Assembly (NCBI GenBank): GCA_027063075.1
Contig: JAMOSM010000164.1
Location: 1-25,086, forward strand
Direction: 5' to 3'
DNA length: 25,086 bases
Origin: Nautiliaceae bacterium
Lineage (GTDB): Bacteria > Campylobacterota > Campylobacteria > Campylobacterales > Nautiliaceae
The notes below the pieces were generated by a model. It was not told the origin of the DNA. It worked only from the letters and a program-made list of their open reading frames with translations, and ran no database searches. Below, piece after piece: positions 1-8,427 of this stretch. Every line of letters begins with the position of its first letter. Positions within the stretch are counted from its first letter, which is position 1. The translations under genes and the position numbers were made by a program.

Positions 1-3
1 ATT

Positions 4-471
4 TCAGACTGCATTTTCCATTCCTGTTGCTTTTTTTACTGCTAAATCCACTTTTTTCATCTCTTCATCAGTTAATCTGGTAACTAAACCTTTGCTAAAA
101 ATTATTTTTCCTGTTGAAATTATACCGATTGCCGTTGCTACAATTTCACTATCACGTGTCATATTGTCTCTTTTTGATATAAAAACCCTGTAATCTCCTC
201 CTAAAATCTGACCGGAAAGAGGCAAAACTATAACCGTGTGATAAAGCCCTTCAAAACAGGCACGGTTTAGGTAGTCGTTTTGATAAATTAAAAAAGGTCT
301 TGTTTTTGCAGAGTCTGTTAATTTGGCAAAATATATTTCCCCTCTTTTAAAAAATGGTACCTTCTCTCCTTTAAACTCCCCCTCAAAAAACTCAATATAA
401 CTTGCTCTTTGAGTTCTTGGTTTGCATTTTAGGGATGTTTCGTTTTTTTTAAGCCACTCTTTAAACTCCAA
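4..471 (-). CDS. PemK/MazF-family toxin-like protein with N-terminal extension
   Basis: A 155-residue protein whose core resembles PemK/MazF endoribonucleases, which cut single-stranded RNA in toxin-antitoxin systems. The core starts at FKRGEIYFAKL (R43 at the usual N-terminal strand). It continues with TRPFLIYQNDY (R58, P59) and VIVLPLSGQ, where S86 sits at the place of the usual Ser/Thr. About 40 residues (EFKEWLKKNETS onward) precede the core, an extension seen in some MazF-like subfamilies. The start is TTG at 471, with AAGGAG seven bases upstream, and it overlaps the mqnD stop by 11 bases, so translation is probably coupled. No antitoxin-sized ORF adjoins it within the window; what lies beyond base 1 is unknown. 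Family assignment is fairly firm. Toxicity and RNase activity are inference, and it may be a domesticated or inactive member. Confidence 0.75.
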   Translation of the reverse strand: MEFKEWLKKNETSLKCKPRTQRASYIEFFEGEFKGEKVPFFKRGEIYFAKLTDSAKTRPFLIYQNDYLNRACFEGLYHTVIVLPLSGQILGGDYRVFISKRDNMTRDSEIVATAIGIISTGKIIFSKGLVTRLTDEEMKKVDLAVKKATGMENAV

Positions 472-1336
472 ACCTTATCTCCTTATACTCTTTTGGTATC
501 ATATATTCTCTAATGTCCTTCATACAAGGAATCAGGTTTGCTTTATGTCCTATCTCATATAATTTATTGATAGCTTCAATCTGTTCTTCATCTAAATTTA
601 CCGATTTGTCGTTTGCATAGAGGCTTAAATATTTATCAAGAGTTTTATCATCTACTCTTACTAAATTCCTTTCAATCAGCATTTTTGCTAATAGATTTTT
701 ATGTTTATTGGCAATATCTACGGCTTTTGTTAAAATCTCTTCAATTTCTATTGCATCAATAAGCGGAATTGAGCGTCTAATTGCCATCCCACCAAGAGGA
801 AGAGGGCGTTTACCTGCAAGTTCTACCCATATATCCCAAAGCTCTTTTTCAACTTCAAGTCTATCATCGTAAGTTAAAATATTCTCATGTATCAAAACCC
901 CAGCATCAACTTCACCACTTAATACCGCATCTTCAATTTCAAGAAAGTTTTTATAAACAATTCTTGCTTTTGGGTAATAGATTTTAAAAATTAAAGCGTT
1001 TGTTGTATATTTACCGCTAAGGGCTACTTTAAAATTGGGTTTTAATTTTTTGCCTTTTAGTTTTACAAGCTTTGGTCCGTATCCGTATCCAAAACTTATC
1101 GCAGTTCTTAAAAGGGCATATTCATTTTTTAAAAAAGGATATGCTCCAAAGCTTATAGCACTTACATCATAAATATTTGCAAGTGTTTTTTGATTTAGGG
1201 TTTCTATATCTTCTGCTGTGTTTTTAAAATTATATTTTTTGTTTCCAACCCAACCAAATTTTATTGCATAATACATAAAAATATCATCAGCATCGGGTGA
1301 ATGGCCAACTGTTATTTTTTTAATTAACTTTTTCAT
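461..1336 (-). CDS. mqnD: 1,4-dihydroxy-6-naphthoate synthase MqnD
   Basis: A 291-residue protein of the MqnA/MqnD family (substrate-binding-protein fold). MqnD converts cyclic dehypoxanthinyl futalosine to 1,4-dihydroxy-6-naphthoate in the futalosine route to menaquinone, used by Campylobacterota as their respiratory quinone. The N-terminal signature HSPDADDIFMYYAI (about residues 12-25) fits the MqnD type (SPxxDDxFMxYA) rather than MqnA (SYLNTxP). Further blocks are ISFGAYPFL near residue 60, GYGYGPKLV, and GVLIHE in the second lobe. Length is normal for the family. The gene lies nine bases after the Uma2-type gene and overlaps the MazF-like gene. The menG-like gene at 17858 would act at the last step of the same pathway. 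MqnA itself is not in the window; a paralogous MqnA-type role is possible but less likely. Confidence 0.85.
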   Translation of the reverse strand: MKKLIKKITVGHSPDADDIFMYYAIKFGWVGNKKYNFKNTAEDIETLNQKTLANIYDVSAISFGAYPFLKNEYALLRTAISFGYGYGPKLVKLKGKKLKPNFKVALSGKYTTNALIFKIYYPKARIVYKNFLEIEDAVLSGEVDAGVLIHENILTYDDRLEVEKELWDIWVELAGKRPLPLGGMAIRRSIPLIDAIEIEEILTKAVDIANKHKNLLAKMLIERNLVRVDDKTLDKYLSLYANDKSVNLDEEQIEAINKLYEIGHKANLIPCMKDIREYMIPKEYKEIRFGV

Positions 1337-1345
1337 TTGCCGCTC

Positions 1346-1861
1346 TTATAAAGTTATCTCTTCTAAAATTTCGTTTTTATTTATTTCAATTTCCCCACAA
1401 GGAGTATCTATTTTAAAAGCGTCTATTTCTTTTTCGTTTTTTAAATCAAAAATGTTAATTTCCCCATCAGGATATACCAAAACATAAAAAGGGACTTTTT
1501 GTTTTTTGTAAATCTCTTTTTTTAAAATTTCATCTCTTAATCTGCTTGATTCTGATATTACCTCAAAAATTATTAAAGGCGGTTTTGTTATGTATTTTCC
1601 AAGTTTGTCGCAAATTAGACTTACATCTGGTCTTAGGACAGTTTTTTGATTGATTCTGTATTCTGATTCCATCAGCGCAAAACATTTTTTGCATTTTTTA
1701 AGTTTAGTATTTAAGATATAACCTATTTTTGTAGCAATCCACTGATGTTTGTTAAAAGGAGCTGGAGCCATTGCATAAGGGCGCCCTTGAATAAGCTCCC
1801 AATCTCCTTCCCACTGTTCGTAGTCTTTAACGGTGTAAATTTCTTCTATAATTGTCTGCAT
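1346..1861 (-). CDS. Uma2-family (DUF820) putative endonuclease
   Basis: A 171-residue protein with the Uma2/DUF820 pattern, a PD-(D/E)XK nuclease fold that is very common in cyanobacteria and scattered elsewhere. Visible elements are WELIQGRPYAM (residues 21-31, the family's YELIDGELV block), RPDVSLI (D79), IIFEVISESS (E100), then D110, K114 and Y118 spaced as in D..KxxxY, and the closing strand VPFYVLVYPDGEINIF. Cellular function is not established for most members. The ATG at 1861 has AAGG seven bases upstream. It is the first gene of the minus-strand unit Uma2-mqnD-mazF-like and is transcribed away from recA. The combination with a MazF-like gene hints at acquired accessory DNA around mqnD, but codon use looks like that of the neighbours. 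Fold is well supported; biological role is unknown. Confidence 0.8.
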   Translation of the reverse strand: MQTIIEEIYTVKDYEQWEGDWELIQGRPYAMAPAPFNKHQWIATKIGYILNTKLKKCKKCFALMESEYRINQKTVLRPDVSLICDKLGKYITKPPLIIFEVISESSRLRDEILKKEIYKKQKVPFYVLVYPDGEINIFDLKNEKEIDAFKIDTPCGEIEINKNEILEEITL

Positions 1862-1889
1862 AGTAATGCCTTAGATTGTTTTTAAATTA

Positions 1890-1900
1890 ATTATATCAAA
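1890..1900 (-). promoter_or_regulatory. Predicted promoter for the Uma2-mqnD-mazF-like unit
   Basis: Read on the minus strand this is TTTGATATAAT, with a perfect TATAAT -10 box (1895 to 1890). It sits about 30 bases before the ATG at 1861. No clear -35 is seen, as is usual for the vegetative sigma factor of Campylobacter relatives. It is the left arm of the inverted repeat at 1890-1912. Confidence 0.6.
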
Positions 1901-1901
1901 T

Positions 1902-1912
1902 TTTGATATAAT
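1902..1912 (+). promoter_or_regulatory. Predicted recA promoter
   Basis: TTTGATATAAT has its -10 box TATAAT at 1907-1912, 26 bases before the recA ATG. The same 11-base motif precedes rbfA (15276-15286), which supports it as this organism's vegetative promoter motif. The recA Shine-Dalgarno is AAAGGG at 1928-1933, five bases before the start. Confidence 0.65.
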
Positions 1913-1938
1913 TACATAAATTAACATAAAGGGTTTTT

Positions 1939-4260
<2,322 letters not shown>

Positions 4261-4263
4261 ACT

Positions 4264-4506
4264 ATGGATTTTGATGATTTTTTTCCAAAAAAGTTTAACT
4301 ATAAAGTTGTTATTGTAATAATGTGTGCTATTTTGACAGCTTCTTATATTGCTAATATTATGTTAGGCAAACGCTCTTTTTCAAGACTTTTAGATTTAAA
4401 AGAGAGTGTAAAAATCTTAGAAAAGAGAGTTAGCGCTCTTAAAAAAGAGAACGAAAAACTTCAAAAAGAGTATTTTGAACTAAAAGAGTTAGAGGGGAGT
4501 TATTGA
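4264..4506 (+). CDS. FtsB/DivIC-like septum formation initiator protein
   Basis: An 80-residue protein with a short cytoplasmic N-terminus (DFDDFFPKKF) and one membrane segment (about residues 14-33, VVIVIMCAILTASYIANIML). A charged coiled coil follows (about 40-75, KESVKILEKRVSALKKENEKLQ...ELKEL). This is the layout of FtsB/DivIC proteins, which bridge the divisome in the inner membrane. The position after eno matches the small FtsB-like gene found there in Campylobacter and Helicobacter. The stop overlaps the TTG of the following AMIN gene (TTGA, 4503-4506). No Shine-Dalgarno is seen before ATG 4264: the 15 bases upstream are the terminator arm and T tract. Topology is clear. The division role comes from family and synteny, since sequence similarity in this family is low. 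Confidence 0.65.
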   Translation: MDFDDFFPKKFNYKVVIVIMCAILTASYIANIMLGKRSFSRLLDLKESVKILEKRVSALKKENEKLQKEYFELKELEGSY

Positions 4507-5072
4507 AAAAAACTGTTTTTTTTATTTTTTCTGTATTTCTTTTTGCAAGACCTAATCCTTTTGAGCCTGTAATGACTCCTGAAAATATTGCAAAGGTAAA
4601 GCCTTCTTTTTTTAAAAAAGCGGTTGTTTATCTGCCAAAAGATGCCAGGGTTTTAAAAAAGATTATTTTTGTTTATCAAAATTTAAACAGTGATATTTTG
4701 AAAAAAGAGGTCGTGATAAATAAAGATATTGACTTTCACTCTCCTATAATCATTACTCATAAACCTAAAGATTTTGGATTTAGCAGAATAAATCTTAAAT
4801 ATTTTGTTATGTATATAAAAAACAAGAAAGTTTTTATAAAAACAAAAGATAAACTTATAAGGGCTTTTTTTTTAATAAAACCTTTTAGATTGGTTTTGGA
4901 TTTTAAAAGAAAAAGTGATTTTGAAACTGTTGAAAAAAATTTAAATTTTTTTATAAAAAAAGTTGTAATAGGAAGTCACGGAAGTTTTTACAGAGCGGTT
5001 TTATATCTTGATGCTAATTATAAGTATAAGATTAAAAATTTAAAAGAAGGAATAGAAATTGAGTTTTTCTAA
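4503..5072 (+). CDS. Periplasmic AMIN-domain protein
   Basis: A 189-residue secreted protein. It begins with TTG at 4503, preceded by GAGGGGAG and overlapping the FtsB-like stop. Residues 1-15 (KKTVFFIFSVFLFA) form a Sec signal peptide with probable cleavage after FA. The mature part has a RPNPFEPV segment and then a C-terminal beta-rich region. That region, RAFFLIKPFRLVLDFKR...IGSHGSFYRAVLYLDANYKYKI...GIEIEFF, fits an AMIN domain (about residues 115-189). AMIN domains bind peptidoglycan or place cell-envelope machines. An equivalent gene follows the FtsB-like gene in Campylobacter, where I recall it as a glycosylated periplasmic protein. The AMIN call rests on pattern and position and is moderately firm; there is no catalytic domain. 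Confidence 0.65.
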   Translation: MKKTVFFIFSVFLFARPNPFEPVMTPENIAKVKPSFFKKAVVYLPKDARVLKKIIFVYQNLNSDILKKEVVINKDIDFHSPIIITHKPKDFGFSRINLKYFVMYIKNKKVFIKTKDKLIRAFFLIKPFRLVLDFKRKSDFETVEKNLNFFIKKVVIGSHGSFYRAVLYLDANYKYKIKNLKEGIEIEFF

Positions 5073-5559
5073 TGTTATCTTAACAGGATTTATGGGAAGT
5101 GGAAAAAGCAGTATTGGAAGGGTTTTGGCAAAAGAGCTTAATAGCTATTTTATTGATACGGATAATCTGATAGAAAATTTTGAAAATAAAACAATAAAAG
5201 AGATTTTTGAAACAGAAGGGGAAGAAGCGTTTAGGGAAAAAGAGAGATATTGTTTTAACTGGATTAAAAAAAATGTACAAAACACGGTAATTTCAGTTGG
5301 CGGAGGATTTCCTGTGTTTGTGCCTGAGATTAAACAGGCGGGAGTTGTTATATATTTAAAAGTGCCTTTTGAAGAGATTTTAAAAAGAATGGATAATAAA
5401 GAAATAGAAAAAAGACCCCTTTTTAAAGATAAGCAAAAGGCAAAAGAGCTTTATTTAAAAAGAGATAAAATTTATGAAAATTTAGCCGATTTTATTATAG
5501 AAAATAAAAATTTAAACGCAACTGTTGAAAAAATCAAGGAGATTTTAAATGGAAATTAA
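5059..5559 (+). CDS. aroK: Shikimate kinase
   Basis: A 166-residue kinase that phosphorylates shikimate at the 3-hydroxyl in the chorismate pathway. The Walker A loop is GFMGSGKSS (about residues 10-18), the shikimate-binding aspartate is in FIDTDNLIE, and substrate-binding arginine is in EAFREKERY. The GGG motif is in ISVGGGFPV, and the LID arginine is in EKRPLF. Length is typical of AroK. The start is TTG at 5059, with AAGAAGG eight bases upstream and a 14-base overlap with the AMIN gene; there is no in-frame ATG near. It has the same position in other Campylobacterota downstream of the eno cluster. Assignment is secure. Confidence 0.95.
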   Translation: MSFSNVILTGFMGSGKSSIGRVLAKELNSYFIDTDNLIENFENKTIKEIFETEGEEAFREKERYCFNWIKKNVQNTVISVGGGFPVFVPEIKQAGVVIYLKVPFEEILKRMDNKEIEKRPLFKDKQKAKELYLKRDKIYENLADFIIENKNLNATVEKIKEILNGN

Positions 5560-5731
5560 TTCAGCAAGCTCTCTAAAAGCCACAATTCAGACAGAAATGA
5601 TAAAAAAATCCCAGGATGTTGTTAAAAATATTTTAGGAAAAATTTTAGAAAATAATTTTGAAAACACCCAAAAAATTCAGCAAGCCGCAAAAGCCACAGG
5701 GGCTGGGATTAATCTTAATATAAAAGCTTAA
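5549..5731 (+). CDS. Small hypothetical protein (60 residues)
   Basis: A 60-residue protein with no signal peptide or membrane segment. Residues 5-45 are predicted helical and amphipathic (SLKATIQTEMIKKSQDVVKN onward), followed by a Gly/Ala-rich stretch and the ending GAGINLNIKA. ATG 5549 has AAGGAG upstream within the aroK 3' end and overlaps aroK by 11 bases. Its stop is two bases before the UDG-like start, so it is translated inside an operon and is likely real. The N-terminal pattern (MxIxxxSxL...) and GxxINLxxKA-type end faintly recall the small YjfB-type putative motility proteins, and flhB lies two genes on. That resemblance is weak and I give no function. Confidence 0.6.
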   Translation: MEINSASSLKATIQTEMIKKSQDVVKNILGKILENNFENTQKIQQAAKATGAGINLNIKA

Positions 5732-5733
5732 CA

Positions 5734-6315
5734 ATGGATAAAGAAAAACTTAAAAAATTTTATAAAAGCAGGGCTGAAGAGATAAAAAAATATTTAAATG
5801 AAAATATAGATTTTACAGATGTTTATGATCCGTTTTTGGATGAAAAAAAAGATAACCCTATAATGATTATAGGAGAAGCCCCTGGTGAGAATGAAGTAAA
5901 GCTCCGTCAGCCTTTTGTAGGAAAAGCCGGGGAAAACCTTAATTATCTTATCTCTTTAAGCGGGCTTGATAGAAAAAAAGATTTTTTAATTACAAATGCT
6001 TTTCCGTTTAGAACTGTTGATGGTTCTAAAAATAGAACTCCAAAGGCAAAAGAGCTTAAAATAGGGGCTGAGCTCTTAAAAAAAGAGATAGATATTGTAA
6101 AACCAAAAATGATTTTGCTTTTAGGAAATTCTGCTATAAAAGCATTTTCTTATCTTTACCCCGAAGTTAAAAACTTAAAAAAATGCGGATTTTATGAAAT
6201 AAACGGGCAGAGGATTGGAGTTTGTTATCATCCATCACCCCTTGCTTTTAACAGAAAAGAAATTAAAAAATCTCTTGAGGAGTTTTTTAAGAAATTACTT
6301 TTTAATCTTAGTTAA
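5734..6315 (+). CDS. Uracil-DNA glycosylase superfamily protein
   Basis: A 193-residue member of the UDG fold. Motif A is GEAPGENEV (residues 47-55), followed by RQPFVGKAGENLNYL and the conserved ITNAFPFRT, as in family 4 enzymes, which remove uracil from DNA for base-excision repair. Motif B, however, is HPSPL (166-170), the form typical of family 1, where family 4 usually has HPAYLL. Only two cysteines are present (in KKCGFYE and GVCYHPSP), so the four-cysteine iron-sulphur cluster of family 4 is missing. The protein is likely a divergent glycosylase, but uracil specificity is unproven. It starts two bases after the 60-residue gene and ends the recA-side plus-strand run before a 45-base gap to flhB. 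Confidence 0.8.
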   Translation: MDKEKLKKFYKSRAEEIKKYLNENIDFTDVYDPFLDEKKDNPIMIIGEAPGENEVKLRQPFVGKAGENLNYLISLSGLDRKKDFLITNAFPFRTVDGSKNRTPKAKELKIGAELLKKEIDIVKPKMILLLGNSAIKAFSYLYPEVKNLKKCGFYEINGQRIGVCYHPSPLAFNRKEIKKSLEEFFKKLLFNLS

Positions 6316-6360
6316 ATCACTTTCAACAAATTCTAACATAAATTTTTATTAAGGCAAAAA

Positions 6361-7416
6361 ATGGCTGATGATTTAGAAAAAACGGAAGAGCCCACCCCTA
6401 AGAAAATCGAAGATGCAAGAAAAGAAGGAAATATTGCAAAATCCCAGGATTTAAGCGGGTTTGTTGTTTTGATGGTTGCAAGTATTGTTTTGATTTTTTA
6501 TTTAAAGTATATTATTTTTTATCTTGAGGATATTTTTAAGTTTTACTCTTTTTTCATAGGGGTTGAGCTTACAAAAAGTACCGTTTTTTTACTGATTGTA
6601 AAAACTTCTTTTTATGTTTTTGTGTTATTAGCCCCTATTTTTATAGCTTTGATTATTGCTGGTATTATTGCAAATGTTTCCCAGTTTGGATTTTTATTTA
6701 CGATAAAGCCTATTTTGCCTAAGTTTGATAAAATAAATTTTGTTAAGGGACTAAAGAGGATTTTTAGCGTTAAAACTTTAGTTGAGGGTATAAAAACGAC
6801 TCTAAAAACATTTATAGCGTTTTTAGTCGGTTTTGCACTTTTTTATCAATTTTTAAAAGAGCTTCCAAAACTTGAGCTTATGAGTTTTTTTGAACAGCTT
6901 AAATGGTTTAGCGATAAAGCCGCAATTTTAATTTTCAGTATGCTTGGTGTTTTTTTTGTGTTTGGCTTAATTGATTTTATTTATCAAAAATATTCTTATA
7001 AAAAATCCCTTAGAATGAGTAAGCAGGAAATTAAAGATGAATTTAAACAGACAGAGGGTAATCCTGAAATTAAAGTAAAAATACGCCAGCTTCAACGTGA
7101 AATGGCAAAAAAAAGGATGATAGCAGAAGTTCCAAAAGCCGATGTTGTAATTACAAACCCAACTCATTATGCAGTGGCTATAAGATATGATAAAACAAAA
7201 GATGAGGCTCCGAGGGTTATTGCAAAAGGAGTTGATAATTTGGCTTTGAAAATAAAAGAAATTGCAAGAGAACATGGAGTTATGATAGTGGAAAATCCTC
7301 CTCTTGCAAGGGAACTTTATAAGAGTGTTGATATCGATGAGGTTATTCCTCCAAAACTTTATAAAGCAGTTGCCGAAGTTTTAGCTTATGTTTATAGGGC
7401 AAAAGGCAGGGTTTAA
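6361..7416 (+). CDS. flhB: Flagellar export apparatus protein FlhB
   Basis: A 351-residue FlhB, the inner-membrane substrate-specificity switch of the flagellar type III secretion system. The N-terminus has the family signature EKTEEPTPKKIEDARKEGNI. Four membrane segments follow (about 30-50, 80-105, 140-165 and 185-210). The cytoplasmic domain has the self-cleaving NPTH motif at residues 266-269, cut between N and P, then the conserved THYAVAIRYD and IAREHGVMIVENPPLARELY blocks. Length is normal. ATG 6361 has AAGG nine bases upstream. It stands alone between the UDG-like gene and the nrnA promoter, with no other flagellar structural gene nearby, as is common in Campylobacterota where flagellar genes are scattered. 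The organism is therefore predicted to be flagellated. Confidence 0.97.
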   Translation: MADDLEKTEEPTPKKIEDARKEGNIAKSQDLSGFVVLMVASIVLIFYLKYIIFYLEDIFKFYSFFIGVELTKSTVFLLIVKTSFYVFVLLAPIFIALIIAGIIANVSQFGFLFTIKPILPKFDKINFVKGLKRIFSVKTLVEGIKTTLKTFIAFLVGFALFYQFLKELPKLELMSFFEQLKWFSDKAAILIFSMLGVFFVFGLIDFIYQKYSYKKSLRMSKQEIKDEFKQTEGNPEIKVKIRQLQREMAKKRMIAEVPKADVVITNPTHYAVAIRYDKTKDEAPRVIAKGVDNLALKIKEIAREHGVMIVENPPLARELYKSVDIDEVIPPKLYKAVAEVLAYVYRAKGRV

Positions 7417-7423
7417 CTTTAGA

Positions 7424-7436
7424 TTTTGGCTATAAT
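7424..7436 (+). promoter_or_regulatory. Predicted nrnA promoter
   Basis: TTTTGGC precedes a perfect TATAAT -10 box at 7431-7436, eight bases after the flhB stop and 28 bases before the nrnA ATG (7465). It has the same layout as the recA and rbfA promoters (T-run, G, two bases, TATAAT). It would start the long nrnA-to-infB unit. Confidence 0.65.
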
Positions 7437-7464
7437 TTTATTCAATTTAAAAAAAAGGACAAAA

Positions 7465-8427
7465 ATGGATAATCTATTTAAAGAAGCTTTTGAGAAAATA
7501 AAAGAGTCTAATAATATTGTATTAATTTCTCATATAAATCCAGACGGAGATGCTTTAGGAAGTTCTCTTAGTATGTATCCTGTTTTAAAAAGAATGGGTA
7601 AAAAAGTTACAATTTTTAATGCTACAAAACCTTTACCTGAATATCTTGATTTTTTGCCGAATTTTAATAAAGTTACAGATAAATTGCCAAAAAACTTTGA
7701 TTTAATGATTAGTTTTGACTGCGGTAGTTTTGATAGACTTGGAATTGAAAAAAAAACAGCGTTTTTAATTAATTTTGACCACCATATCTCAAATACAGAG
7801 TATGGAGATATAAATATAATTGACCCAAACGCAGCTTCTACTTCTCAGGTTGTTTATAATTTTTGTAAATCAAACGGGATTGATATAGACAAAGAGAGCG
7901 CTACGTGTATGTATACGGCACTTATAACTGATACAGGAAGTTTTCAGTATGAGAGTGTAAATGATAAAGTGTTTGAAATGGCGGCTGATATGGTAAGATG
8001 CGGGGTTGAACCTGCGTATGTCTCTAAGATGTTGTTTCAAAGAGACAGACTCTCTCGCCTTAGACTTCTTGCAAAAGCTTATGAGACAATTGAAATGTGT
8101 TGTGATGGAAGGGTGGCTTTTGTTGAGGTTACCCGTGAAATGATGGAAATTACAGGAGCTATTAAAGAAGATACCGATACTATAGTAAATAGCGTAAGAG
8201 CTATAGCTCCTGTGGAAATTGCTGCAATGTTAAGGGAAGATGAAGATGGTATAAAAATTTCTCTTAGAAGTAAAAATTATGCAGATGTTAGTAAAATTGC
8301 AGTTAAATATGGAGGCGGAGGTCATATAAGAGCTGCAGGAGCTACTTTAAAAGGAGAATTTGATTTTTCTAAAGTAAAAGAGATGTTGAAAAAAGATTTT
8401 CAAAATCTGTTAAAAGGAGATAAATGA
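7465..8427 (+). CDS. nrnA: DHH-family phosphoesterase, NrnA-like oligoribonuclease/pAp phosphatase
   Basis: A 320-residue DHH-DHHA1 protein. The DHH domain has HINPDGDALGSS near residue 22, ISFDCG, and the DHH motif in INFDHHISN. The C-terminal DHHA1 part has the GGGGHIRAAG substrate-binding loop. NrnA-type enzymes degrade nano-RNAs of a few nucleotides and hydrolyse 3'-phosphoadenosine 5'-phosphate, and they need Mn2+. I place the start at ATG 7465 because AAGGA (7455-7459) lies five bases before it. A longer reading from TTG 7426 would begin inside the predicted promoter. The stop overlaps the next start as ATGA (8424-8427). Family is certain, but oligoribonuclease versus other DHH activity is inferred. 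Confidence 0.88.
   Translation: MDNLFKEAFEKIKESNNIVLISHINPDGDALGSSLSMYPVLKRMGKKVTIFNATKPLPEYLDFLPNFNKVTDKLPKNFDLMISFDCGSFDRLGIEKKTAFLINFDHHISNTEYGDINIIDPNAASTSQVVYNFCKSNGIDIDKESATCMYTALITDTGSFQYESVNDKVFEMAADMVRCGVEPAYVSKMLFQRDRLSRLRLLAKAYETIEMCCDGRVAFVEVTREMMEITGAIKEDTDTIVNSVRAIAPVEIAAMLREDEDGIKISLRSKNYADVSKIAVKYGGGGHIRAAGATLKGEFDFSKVKEMLKKDFQNLLKGDK

Larger units (their letters stand above)
1890..1912. repeat. Perfect 23-bp inverted repeat between divergent promoters
   Basis: ATTATATCAAA (1890-1900), one central T (1901), then TTTGATATAAT (1902-1912): an 11-bp perfect inverted repeat. Each arm contains a TATAAT -10 box on its own strand, so the element joins the recA promoter and the promoter of the minus-strand unit. 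It may be an operator or simply two promoter motifs back to back. Confidence 0.8.

Noticed and set aside
1890..1912. LexA (SOS) box at recA
   Set aside because: The palindrome does not match known LexA operators, and the sequence is explained first by two -10 promoter motifs. I also recall that Campylobacterota generally lack LexA.
5549..5731. Naming the 60-residue protein as a YjfB-type motility protein
   Set aside because: Only a faint pattern at both ends and proximity to flhB support it; this is not enough to assign a family.
6316..6360. Promoter in the gap before flhB
   Set aside because: The gap is AT-rich, with a TAACATAAAT string but no convincing -10 box, sigma-28 or sigma-54 motif, so I do not annotate one.
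7426..7464. Longer nrnA start at TTG 7426
   Set aside because: It overlaps the predicted -10 box and has no family residues; ATG 7465 has a clean AAGGA five bases upstream.
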